A stretch of 9,418 bases of DNA from JBJXFK01 sp046155505 (GTDB lineage: Bacteria > Planctomycetota > Phycisphaerae > UBA1845 > Fen-1342): positions 1 to 9,418 of the forward strand of contig JBJXFK010000288.1 in the NCBI GenBank assembly GCA_046155505.1. The letters run 5' to 3'. Numbering within the stretch: position 1 is the first letter of the stretch; each line of letters begins with the position of its first letter. The translations under genes were made by a program, and so were the position numbers. Positions 1-6,814 of this stretch are shown piece after piece. The notes beneath the pieces are model-generated. The model was not told where the DNA came from, did no database searches, and was given only the letters and a program-made list of their open reading frames with translations.

Positions 1-14
1 AATCCGAACCGGCC

Positions 15-153
15 AATCCGAACCCCGAGCGCGAGCGAACGGGGTGACGGGCGAATGCAGAATGGCGAATGAAGAATGCAGAACGATGTTCCGATCCGGC
101 GGACCGCTGCAACCCGCGGCCCACCCCGCTCGCTTGCGCTCGGGGTTCGGATT
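15..153. repeat. 30-bp inverted repeat pair about 80 bp apart, REP/MITE-like
   Basis: Positions 15-44 and 124-153 are inverted copies that match at 28 of 30 positions and enclose 79 bp. Within each, a 22-bp imperfect hairpin is conserved (23-44 and 124-145): CCCCG, a 2-nt bulge pair, CGC, a 2-nt loop, GCG, a 2-nt bulge pair, CGGGG. Each unit carries AATCCGAA on its outer side. A third fragment of that outer sequence, AATCCGAACC, starts the window at 1-10. The layout suggests a pair of REP-like units or a small non-autonomous element. I see no clear target-site duplication. Confidence 0.75.
53..83. repeat. Short direct repeat GAATGCAGAA, period 21 bp
   Basis: GAATGCAGAA occurs at 53-62 and 74-83, with GCGAATGAA between. 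It lies inside the 79-bp interior of the inverted pair at 15-153. Only two copies are present, so a specific function cannot be argued. Confidence 0.6.
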
Positions 154-222
154 GCTCGCTGCGCTCGCATCACTCGCTTGCGCGTCGCGTTCGGATCGCT
201 CGCTTGCGCTCGGGGTTCGGAT
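127..222. repeat. 26-bp direct repeat with a degenerate tandem copy
   Basis: The 26-bp unit at 127-152, containing TTGCGCTCGGGGTTCGGAT, recurs identically at 197-222, 70 bp away. A degenerate copy at 171-196 differs at five positions and is directly tandem to the 197-222 copy. The 18 bases between, TGCTCGCTGCGCTCGCAT, are also built from CTCGC/GCTCG words. The 127-152 copy is part of the inverted pair at 15-153, so this appears to be the same repeat family expanding locally. Confidence 0.85.
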
Positions 223-242
223 ACCTCGCGTCGCGCATCTTC

Positions 243-274
243 ACTCGCTACTCGCTCTTCGAGACTCGCTACTC
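243..274. repeat. Short direct repeat ACTCGCTACTC, period 21 bp
   Basis: ACTCGCTACTC occurs at 243-253 and 264-274. The second copy ends two bases before the stop codon of the phosphoesterase gene, so repeat DNA begins essentially at the end of that coding region. Confidence 0.7.
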
Positions 275-275
275 T

Positions 276-3200
276 CTACAGCGGTCTCCCCAATCGGTTC
301 GCCGCCAGGTTGTCATTCGCCGCGTTTCGCAGGCTTCCCGTCGAGCGATCCCACTCGTTTTGCAGCCGGTTGCCGACGTTTTGGCCCTGTTGCCGAATGA
401 ACGCCAGCGCACGGTCGGCACACTTGGCCAGCCCGGCGAAATCGCCGAACCAGTCGATGCCGTTGCCGCCCATGTCGGCCCAGATTTTCTCGAAGCCCTG
501 CCGATTGTCGAACTGCGTGATCCACTGCTCGATCTTCTGCATGAACATGATGCCCTTGAGCAGCGCCCCGCCGCCGTTGACGATCGTCTCCATCGAGATC
601 GAATCGCCGAGCAGCGGCACGTCGAACGGCAGCTTCACTTCGGCCACTTCGCGATCCTTGAAGATGATCTGCGCGATGCACAAATCCGGCTGATGCGTGT
701 GCCCATTGACGCAGATGCGGAACGGATTCACCGACGGCACGTTCTCGTTCGGCCGCTGGAACGTCTGCAAAAACGTCGGCCCGCCGAACTGCACCAGCAG
801 GAACCACTGGATCAGTCCCGGCTGGAAGAAGCTCTGCTCGCGGTGCATGAAATACTCATCGAGCAGCGACGCACCGAACGGCAATTCCTGAATCTCATAT
901 TGCAGGTTTTTCAAGAACGACGACAACGGCTGCCCGTCGAGCATCGAGTCTTCGAACCGATGACCATGCTCGACCCAGAGGCCGTCTTCCGAATAAAACG
1001 GACGCGCATCCGTGCGACCGCCGACGCGCGGCAAACCGCGATACAGGTCGGCATCGCCGTACACCATGATCGCGTTGGCTCGCTGGAACGCCTGCACGAT
1101 CGCGCGGTTCCACTGCCCGTCGGTTCCCGACAGCGCACCGCCGAGTAGCTGGCGATCTTCGGCCGAGCCGTTCGCATCGGTACGAATCGGGGCCGTAAAC
1201 GCCAACACCTGATTGATGCGATTCTGCGCCTCGGTGCTCAGATACCCGCGCCCGCGATACGGCGACGCATTGATCGGCCCGAGCGTCCCATCCGGCTGCG
1301 GCACGCCGAACCGCGTGCGCGTCAAGTCGACCGTCGGCGTCCGCAACGGACGATTCGGATCGGTCGCCAGGCTCACCGTGCCCGGCCCCGCACTCGGCGC
1401 GACAAAGTCCGGCAATTGAAAGTCGTTTCGCACGCCGTCGAGGTTCCACGATTCCTCCGGACGCAGCATCATCAAGTCCGCATCTTGCGCCGGGTCGGCG
1501 GCCGCTTTGTTACTCTCGCGGCGGAACCACAAATCCTGCTCTTCCGCGTTCATGCCGCCGAGGATGCCTTTGATCTGCCCGACGATCAGCTTCTTGATCA
1601 GATCGCCCGCCGCCGCGGCCACGCCGCCCAGGCCGATGTCGGAAAACGCGTTGTCCTTCGGCGTCGGCGCGGCCAGCTCGGCCATCGCCTTGGGAATCTG
1701 CGCCGCCGGATCGTCGGTCTGGTGGAAGTCCTCGAACAGGAAGCGGCGGTTCATGCCGAGTTCCATCAGGTCGCCGGTCTGGATCACGTCGATGTTGGTG
1801 CCGCCGCGCCGCGTGGTTTGAATCACGTTCAACAACCGCAGCAGATCGCGCGCCGGCCCCGCATCGATCACTGCATAGCTCTCGGTCGCCGGCGCGGTGC
1901 CGGGGTTCTTTTGCAAGTTCGTGCCGGCGTGCTCGTCCAGCCCCTCCTGCACGATCTGCGGAATGTGCGCCTTGCCCATCCGCTCAAGATTGCCTTCTTG
2001 CGGTGCGGGCGTGTTCACGTCGGTCGTCGAGCCGTAGAACAAATTCGCCAGTACGTCCTTCGTCCGGCCATATCCCTTTTCCGGGAAGTTGTCCGGATAC
2101 TTGCGCGTCATGCGGCGATAGTCGGCCTGCGTGAACTCGAACAGGCGATTGCCGGCCTGATAGATGAGCTGCTTGGCCTTCTTCATGACGTCCATCGCCT
2201 GGTCGATGAAGCCGTCGCCCTCCGGCTCAAGCGGATTGCTGAACGTCGGCCCGTTGAGCGTGTAGTAGTGCGGCAATTTCAGCGTCGGCGCGCCGTTTTC
2301 GAAGAACGCCTTACACAACTCGCGATCAATCGAGCAGAGCCACGGCGTACTCGCCGCCGGCAGGCGATAGTCCTGTTTGAGTTGATGCACGATCGCGCTC
2401 TTGAGCATCTGCAATCGCCGCGTGCATTCGTCTTGCGCGTAGGTCGGGTCGGCGACCTCGAATCGCCGCGGCAGGTGCATGTCGCCGAACATCACCTTCA
2501 ACCGGCTGGGGTCGGGACCCGCTTCGGCCACGGTGGTTGCGATGATGCGAATGTGGAAATTCGGATTCGCCTGCTGCACGGCCTGATCCAGCGCAAAACA
2601 CAGCGGCGTCATCTGCTGGTCAAAGCCGTCACTGCACCAGCGCACATGTCCCGCATTTTCCGGCGTTTCAAAATAACACAGGAAAACAAACTGGCCCTCG
2701 ATCAACCCGAAATACCGCGAAGGGGTCCGGCGAAAGCCCGCCTGGCGCGCCAAATCCGGCGTGCGCTGATCGCCCCAGAAGCCGAGGTCCATCTTCACCA
2801 CGCGGATCGTGCCGGGGCGAATCAGATTGAAATCATCAGGATTCACCTGGTTGTTCGGCGCAACCGGAATCTGCGCTGCGAACAGCTCGCTGGCGGGCAC
2901 GCCGGCCTTGACCATTTCGTCCATGAAATAGCTGTAATGTTCGCCGCGCGGCGGGTGATACTCGCCGATCGTTTCCGTAACCGGCTCGTCCTCGACCCAC
3001 TCCCAGCGCACAAACTCGGTCGGCGGCTGCACCGGCGGATTGGGATCGACCGGCTCAGTCGGCTGGCCCGGTACTTCGGCGGTGACGCGCACGCCGCGCA
3101 TTTCATCCTGAAACGCCGCGTAGAACCGGCACCGACGAAACGCCGGACCCTCGCCGCTGCCCTGGTGTGGCTCGGGCGGGTTCACTAGCCGATGGCACAT

Positions 3201-4328
3201 CGTCAGCAGACCTTCCGTGCCGGGCGATGACGAGGTGACACCCTGCGGACAGGGAAACGTGCCGTCATCGCGCCACGCGGTCTCGACCGTTAGCCGCGTC
3301 GCCGCGTCGAGTTCGCCCAGCACGCGCGTGCGAACGCGTCGCATCGCCGCCGCGATTTCGCTCGGCTTGCCCGAGGCGCGCGTGTAATCGGGAATCACAA
3401 ATAGCTCGACGCGGCGATTCGTCAGATTGCCCGTCTCGCTCGCACCCGCGGGCTTGGTCGCAAAGCCCGTCGCCGAATTTTCGGCGGCGCGCTCATGCTC
3501 GTTCGGGCCTGCGTCGGGATTGAAGTCGGCGCAGCTCACCAGACCTTGGCACGCGCCGGCACCCGTATGCACCGCCGCGCGAACCGTCGGATCGATAAAT
3601 CGCATGATCGCCAGATTGCGGCGATGCGACAGACTGAAGTTGTATCCAAACGACGCGCACATGTCGGCGTGGCCGAACATGACGACTCTTTTCTCGACCC
3701 CGCCCTGCGACAGCGGCACCGAGCCGTTCGGTCCGGGGACGGTCGTGTTCACCGACGCCTTCACCCGATCGAGCGCATCCGCCGCCGCGATCGGATCGCG
3801 GAACGCCTGCATCTGCGACAACGAATCGTTCCCGCTCGGCGTCGGCTTGTCGAAATGAAAGAAAACATCCTGATCGAAACGGAAAACATCCGTCACGATC
3901 TCGGTCGGCGGCCGCGGGCCGGGATCGACCGGGTCCACCGGATCGACGGGCGGCGGCGTAACCGTCACCGGCCGCCAATGTCCGTTGCGATAGCTGATTT
4001 CCTCGGTCCATTCCTTCATGACCGGCAGTTTTTCCAGCGGGCTGAGCGGATCGATCAGCCGCCAAATCTGCCCGCCAACGCTGCCGCCCGGCGCAGGCGG
4101 ACGCGGAATCGGCGCGGGCGGCGGCGGCGGGAGCGTCACACCCGGCGGGCCTTGTTCGGTCGGCGGCCACGGTGCGTTGTTGCCGCTGCCAGCCTGCTGC
4201 CGAGTGACGTACACCATGACCGGCCGCGCGTTGCAGGCGTTCATGGTGATGTCAAAGCTCGCCGTCAGCCCAGGGCCGATCGAGCCGCTCACATTCGGAA
4301 TGCCGGGAATGACCGGGACTGCACTCAT
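276..4328 (-). CDS. OmpA-like domain fused to interrupted calcineurin-like metallophosphoesterase, candidate T6SS effector
   Basis: This 1350-residue protein is modular. Residues 1-58 are unassigned; Pro-rich linkers lie at 59-82, 124-141 (VDPVDPVDP) and 420-437. Residues about 145-316 form an OmpA-like peptidoglycan-binding domain: FHFDKP, then FGHAD (Asp222), N..LS..R (Arg237) and NRRVEL (304-309). From about 600 the metal-site motifs of calcineurin-like phosphoesterases appear in order: GDMH (Asp616, His618), QTGDLMELG (Asp853), VYGDAD (Asp1092) where GNH[D/E] is expected, EHGHRFED (His1121) and NGHTH (His1210, His1212). About 235 residues separate motif 1 from 2, and again 2 from 3, far more than usual. 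Sixteen cysteines and no signal peptide fit a protein that works outside the cytoplasm but is not Sec-exported. ATG 4328 has GGAG seven bases upstream; TTG 4334 overlaps the spacer and is less likely. The substrate is unknown. Last gene of the set, it ends against a repeat region. Confidence 0.85.
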   Translation of the reverse strand: MSAVPVIPGIPNVSGSIGPGLTASFDITMNACNARPVMVYVTRQQAGSGNNAPWPPTEQGPPGVTLPPPPPAPIPRPPAPGGSVGGQIWRLIDPLSPLEKLPVMKEWTEEISYRNGHWRPVTVTPPPVDPVDPVDPGPRPPTEIVTDVFRFDQDVFFHFDKPTPSGNDSLSQMQAFRDPIAAADALDRVKASVNTTVPGPNGSVPLSQGGVEKRVVMFGHADMCASFGYNFSLSHRRNLAIMRFIDPTVRAAVHTGAGACQGLVSCADFNPDAGPNEHERAAENSATGFATKPAGASETGNLTNRRVELFVIPDYTRASGKPSEIAAAMRRVRTRVLGELDAATRLTVETAWRDDGTFPCPQGVTSSSPGTEGLLTMCHRLVNPPEPHQGSGEGPAFRRCRFYAAFQDEMRGVRVTAEVPGQPTEPVDPNPPVQPPTEFVRWEWVEDEPVTETIGEYHPPRGEHYSYFMDEMVKAGVPASELFAAQIPVAPNNQVNPDDFNLIRPGTIRVVKMDLGFWGDQRTPDLARQAGFRRTPSRYFGLIEGQFVFLCYFETPENAGHVRWCSDGFDQQMTPLCFALDQAVQQANPNFHIRIIATTVAEAGPDPSRLKVMFGDMHLPRRFEVADPTYAQDECTRRLQMLKSAIVHQLKQDYRLPAASTPWLCSIDRELCKAFFENGAPTLKLPHYYTLNGPTFSNPLEPEGDGFIDQAMDVMKKAKQLIYQAGNRLFEFTQADYRRMTRKYPDNFPEKGYGRTKDVLANLFYGSTTDVNTPAPQEGNLERMGKAHIPQIVQEGLDEHAGTNLQKNPGTAPATESYAVIDAGPARDLLRLLNVIQTTRRGGTNIDVIQTGDLMELGMNRRFLFEDFHQTDDPAAQIPKAMAELAAPTPKDNAFSDIGLGGVAAAAGDLIKKLIVGQIKGILGGMNAEEQDLWFRRESNKAAADPAQDADLMMLRPEESWNLDGVRNDFQLPDFVAPSAGPGTVSLATDPNRPLRTPTVDLTRTRFGVPQPDGTLGPINASPYRGRGYLSTEAQNRINQVLAFTAPIRTDANGSAEDRQLLGGALSGTDGQWNRAIVQAFQRANAIMVYGDADLYRGLPRVGGRTDARPFYSEDGLWVEHGHRFEDSMLDGQPLSSFLKNLQYEIQELPFGASLLDEYFMHREQSFFQPGLIQWFLLVQFGGPTFLQTFQRPNENVPSVNPFRICVNGHTHQPDLCIAQIIFKDREVAEVKLPFDVPLLGDSISMETIVNGGGALLKGIMFMQKIEQWITQFDNRQGFEKIWADMGGNGIDWFGDFAGLAKCADRALAFIRQQGQNVGNRLQNEWDRSTGSLRNAANDNLAANRLGRPL

Positions 4329-4335
4329 CGCCAAT

Positions 4336-4339
4336 CTCC
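4336..4339 (-). promoter_or_regulatory. Ribosome-binding site that fixes the phosphoesterase start
   Basis: GGAG on the minus strand lies seven bases before ATG 4328. The in-frame TTG at 4334 is only one base from it, too close to be the start it serves. Confidence 0.7.
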
Positions 4340-4395
4340 AACCACGCCCGCATGTGCGGCGCGGCGCTTCGTCTCAATCTCAGCCACCGTAGCGA

Positions 4396-4461
4396 TCGGC
4401 CCTCTGTGGCCGACGCCGTTTTCCCTTCGATTCGCACGCGCCGTCGGCCGCTGACGGCCGA
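4396..4461. repeat. Two hairpins with the same stem, TCGGCC-N6-GGCCGA, 48 bp apart
   Basis: In the 154-bp gap before the phosphoesterase gene, TCGGCC-N6-GGCCGA occurs at 4396-4413 and again at 4444-4461. The second copy extends to a 7-bp stem with a 4-nt loop (TCGGCCG-CTGA-CGGCCGA). The loops differ, so the stem rather than the loop is repeated. The second hairpin begins about 20 bases past the stop codon of the upstream gene. Neither is followed by a T-run on the transcribed strand. They could be mRNA processing or stability structures, an operator pair, or chance in GC-rich DNA. Nothing else is recognisable in this gap. Confidence 0.55.
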
Positions 4462-4482
4462 GCGCGACGAATCAACCGACGC

Positions 4483-5469
4483 TCATCCCTTACTCTTCAT
4501 CCACGCCTCGGCCCACGCTTTGTGGGGGGCACTGCTGGAATTGATCCACTCTTTCGCCCGCGCGTTGTTCTGGGCCGTCCAGCGCTGGAACAAATCCATG
4601 CTGCCGTTCGCGTCGGTTTCGACGCCCGACTGAAACTGGTCGGCGCTCTTGAACGCCGCCCGCGCGTCGACCACGCCGGCCTTGGCCTCGTTCTTTACCG
4701 CGGCCGCGCCGGGCGGTTTTGTTGCCACCTTCGGCTTGAGCTTCTTGGCCCAGTCCTGCACCTTGTTCAGCCCGGCGACCGCATTCGCCGCCTTCGGCCC
4801 GAACGGCTCAATCTCGGCCACGCGTTGCTCGGCGAGTTGCGCGACGTTATCGAGCGCACGCTCCACATCCGCCCGCTGACCCGCGCCCATCTTGTCGGGA
4901 TTGTTGCCATACTCCGACTGCCACTTTTTCGATTCTTCGTTCTTGGCGTTCGCCTCATCGGCCACACGCTGATTACGGCGACGCGACGCGGCTTCCTTCT
5001 CGGCGTTCTCTTTCAGCGTTTTCTCAAGGTTACCATCCACATATTTTTCCGCCGACTTCGCATCGTTCGACGCGGCAGCACCCTTGGCTTCAAACCCCGG
5101 CTCGCCGGCCTGACCGAGCGATTGCAGCGCCTTCACGTATTTGGCGAGCGAGTCCTTGATCTCTTCCTTGACCTTTTTCAGGTCGAGCTTCGATCGAAAG
5201 TCCGCGTCGGCGTCGGCCTGCTGCTTGTCCTTGCGCACGACGTCGTTCCACTTTTCCGACTGCTTGGCGTTCTCGCGCGACTCAGCCTGCTTCTTCTCGC
5301 CCCAGGCCGCGCCGCTGTCGTTCGGATCGTTTGCCCACATTTCGATCGTGCGCAAATCGGCATCCGCGGTCGGCCCGCCGCCTTGGGGCGACTTCATCTG
5401 CCGGCCTTTGTAAGCCGAATAGGCCTTCATCTTCTCGATGGCCTGCAACACTTGTGCGTCTTCAATCAT
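4483..5469 (-). CDS. Unknown charged helical protein within the vgrG cluster
   Basis: I do not recognise a family for this 328-residue product. It is rich in Lys, Glu, Asp, Ala, Gln and Asn, has no cysteine, and shows no signal peptide or membrane segment. Residues about 55-115 and 135-185 look like long charged helices or coiled coils. They are followed by a helical stretch (195-245), an Ala/Lys/Pro linker (245-265) and a C-terminal helical segment (270-328) with Trp297, Trp308, Trp319 and Trp323. Tryptophans also recur at 45, 56, 74, 183 and 240. I chose ATG 5469 because GGAG lies eight bases upstream; a GTG ten codons earlier (5499) sits inside the intergenic inverted repeat. Its place between the LysM/TTR gene and the phosphoesterase gene, on the same strand, suggests a chaperone, spacer or second cargo. 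An immunity role is less likely because there is no export signal to place it beside a periplasmic toxin. These roles are guesses from position. Confidence 0.82.
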   Translation of the reverse strand: MIEDAQVLQAIEKMKAYSAYKGRQMKSPQGGGPTADADLRTIEMWANDPNDSGAAWGEKKQAESRENAKQSEKWNDVVRKDKQQADADADFRSKLDLKKVKEEIKDSLAKYVKALQSLGQAGEPGFEAKGAAASNDAKSAEKYVDGNLEKTLKENAEKEAASRRRNQRVADEANAKNEESKKWQSEYGNNPDKMGAGQRADVERALDNVAQLAEQRVAEIEPFGPKAANAVAGLNKVQDWAKKLKPKVATKPPGAAAVKNEAKAGVVDARAAFKSADQFQSGVETDANGSMDLFQRWTAQNNARAKEWINSSSAPHKAWAEAWMKSKG

Positions 5470-5477
5470 CCGCTTCG

Positions 5478-5481
5478 CTCC
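5478..5481 (-). promoter_or_regulatory. Ribosome-binding site that fixes the start of the unknown helical protein
   Basis: GGAG on the minus strand lies eight bases before ATG 5469. The GTG at 5499 is inside the 25-bp inverted repeat and would require translating that repeat. Confidence 0.7.
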
Positions 5482-5485
5482 GCAC

Positions 5486-5560
5486 CGTAGGGTGGGCACC
5501 GCCCACCATTACCGCGTCACCTGATCGACCGTGCGAATGGTGGGCGATGCCCACCCTACG
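5486..5560. repeat. 25-bp near-perfect inverted repeat with palindromic arms (GGTGGGC class), BIME-like
   Basis: The left arm is 5486-5510 and the right arm 5536-5560; they are inverted copies matching at 24 of 25 positions, separated by a 25-bp spacer (5511-5535). Each arm is itself a palindrome with a 7-bp stem and 3-nt loop: GGTGGGC-ACC-GCCCACC on the left and GGTGGGC-GAT-GCCCACC on the right. Each arm has CGTAGG at its outer edge and ends in CCATT next to the spacer. The paired-REP layout resembles bacterial BIME or small non-autonomous elements. It fills most of the gap between the LysM/TTR gene and the next gene and covers the discarded GTG start at 5499. Confidence 0.88.
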
Positions 5561-5592
5561 CACACCAATCCCCGATCCCCAATCCCGACCCA

Positions 5593-6801
5593 CTAACACC
5601 CATGCGTCTTCTTGATCGCCTCAACCGTCTCTTCATCGAGTTGCCCGGTCAATCCCACCGCCGCCAGCACCGGCCCCGCGACCGCCGCCGCGATGTCGCC
5701 CAGCGGCCCCCCGCCTCCGCCCAGCATTCCGCCCGGCGAAGTCAGCTCGCCCAGCGGCCCGCCCGCGTCGCTCGCGAGATTGCCCTGCTCTTTGCACCAC
5801 GTCTGAAACTCCATCAGCGCCGCGGTGAATGCCGTCGTGCGTTTGTTGTCCTTCGGCAGGCCGGGATCAAATCCCATGCTGATCAGCCGCTGCGCCGACG
5901 GCCAGATGTTTGGATTCGTTTCGTCCGGGAACGCGAGATCGCCCAGCGCGCCCGCCGCCGCCTTCACCGCGCTGCCCGCGACCGTCGAGGCCGACGCGAG
6001 CAACTTTTTCATTCCGGATGCGGCGGCCTGACCCTGAGCAGCCAGATCGCCCGCAGCCTTCATCGCCCCCGAAGCGCTGGCGGTAAAGCCGCCGCCAAGC
6101 GACGCACTGCCGCCGCCGACGCTTCCCGAAAGTCCGCCCGACAAACTGCCCGATGCAGCACCGCTCACCGCACCCTTGGCCGCTCCGACCAGCCCGCCGG
6201 CGATGCCGCCCGCGCCGCCGATGAGTCCCTCGGCCGCGCCGGTGAGCGAACCCGCAAGATCGCCCATGATGTCGCCGGCGCTCTTCTTCGGCTCGGTCGC
6301 CGGCAACGGCAGCAAATGCCCGATCTGCAGCTTGATCCGCTGATTGCTCTCGGTCAGCAGCAGCGTCGCATCGGTCATCGTGTGCGGGATTTCTTCCTCG
6401 ATCAGCCCGTCTGCGCCGGTTGTCTGATTTTGCTGCACAAACGTCCCGCGAAAACCGTCGCGCGGCGTGATCGTGTACGCCTTGCCCGCGATCGGCGTGC
6501 CGTCGGTGTTCTGCATCTTCAGCCGCAGGAACCGCTTGTTTCGCACGACGTGGAACTGATGCCACGCATCGACCGGCCGCGCCTCTTTCTTCTCCGTCAG
6601 CTCCGGAATGAAAATCTCATCGCCCGGCACCAGCGTATTCGGATTGGGCCGTTCGGCTTTCAGCTCGGCGTTTTCCGCCGCGTTCCACACCTTGGCTTCC
6701 CAATCGGTGAAGCCATAGGTCGCGGCCACGGAGCTCACCGTGTCGCCGGGCACCACCGTGTGGATGCCGTTTGCCGGTCGTCGTTTGGCACCAAAAGCCA
6801 T
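5593..6801 (-). CDS. LysM / TTR-like / peptidoglycan-binding-like protein with glycine-rich insertions, probable T6SS cargo adaptor
   Basis: The 402-residue product begins with a LysM domain (about 13-66: HTVVPGDTVSSVAATYGF, then LVPGDEIFIP), normally a peptidoglycan-binding module. A TTR-like beta domain follows at about 88-163, ending in LQIGHLLPLP. Residues 300-339 (SAQRLISMGFDPG, then TTAFTAALMEFQ) and 380-402 (AVGLTGQLDEETVEAIKKTHGC) match the two halves of a peptidoglycan_binding_1-like domain. This order (LysM, TTR, PGBD, final HGC) is familiar from proteins encoded beside vgrG. Unusual are a Gly/Ala/Ser-rich insertion at about 173-290 and a Gly/Pro-rich one at about 343-378 that splits the PGBD. 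I chose ATG 6801: it has GGAG eight bases upstream, and the extra 14 codons back to 6843 lie in a repeat. There is no signal peptide. It follows vgrG by 99 bp. The adaptor role is inferred from context; an effector is possible. Confidence 0.88.
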   Translation of the reverse strand: MAFGAKRRPANGIHTVVPGDTVSSVAATYGFTDWEAKVWNAAENAELKAERPNPNTLVPGDEIFIPELTEKKEARPVDAWHQFHVVRNKRFLRLKMQNTDGTPIAGKAYTITPRDGFRGTFVQQNQTTGADGLIEEEIPHTMTDATLLLTESNQRIKLQIGHLLPLPATEPKKSAGDIMGDLAGSLTGAAEGLIGGAGGIAGGLVGAAKGAVSGAASGSLSGGLSGSVGGGSASLGGGFTASASGAMKAAGDLAAQGQAAASGMKKLLASASTVAGSAVKAAAGALGDLAFPDETNPNIWPSAQRLISMGFDPGLPKDNKRTTAFTAALMEFQTWCKEQGNLASDAGGPLGELTSPGGMLGGGGGPLGDIAAAVAGPVLAAVGLTGQLDEETVEAIKKTHGC

Positions 6802-6809
6802 CTTGGTCA

Positions 6810-6813
6810 CTCC
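6810..6813 (-). promoter_or_regulatory. Ribosome-binding site that fixes the LysM/TTR protein start
   Basis: GGAG on the minus strand lies eight bases before ATG 6801. The alternative ATG at 6843 is within the nested repeat and would add a repeat-encoded leader, so this site decides the shorter start. Confidence 0.7.
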
Positions 6814-6814
6814 A

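Noticed and set aside
1..275. CRISPR array in the repeat-rich region
   Set aside because: Repeats are few, some are inverted, spacing is irregular (one pair is directly tandem), and the spacers share the same words as the repeats.
69..1148. A plus-strand frame beginning in the repeat region and entering the phosphoesterase gene
   Set aside because: Its first part translates repeat DNA and the rest is antisense to a convincing domain containing HGH and GHTH motifs.
1416..3188. A 590-codon open frame on the plus strand opposite the phosphoesterase gene
   Set aside because: It is Arg/His/Leu-rich with no domain sense, and it lies antisense to a frame with ordered OmpA and phosphoesterase motifs; long antisense frames are common in GC-rich genes.
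4155..4328. PAAR domain at the N-terminus of the phosphoesterase protein
   Set aside because: Residues 1-58 lack the spaced Pro-Ala-Ala-Arg or Gly-Asp/His pattern of PAAR repeats and run into Pro-rich linker.
4396..4461. Rho-independent terminator before the phosphoesterase gene
   Set aside because: The hairpins are not followed by a T-run on the minus strand, and the genes on either side look co-transcribed.
4522..5490. A 322-codon plus-strand frame opposite the helical protein
   Set aside because: Leu/Arg/His-rich antisense shadow. The minus-strand frame has a ribosome-binding site and plausible helical protein composition, so I prefer it, though its family is unknown.
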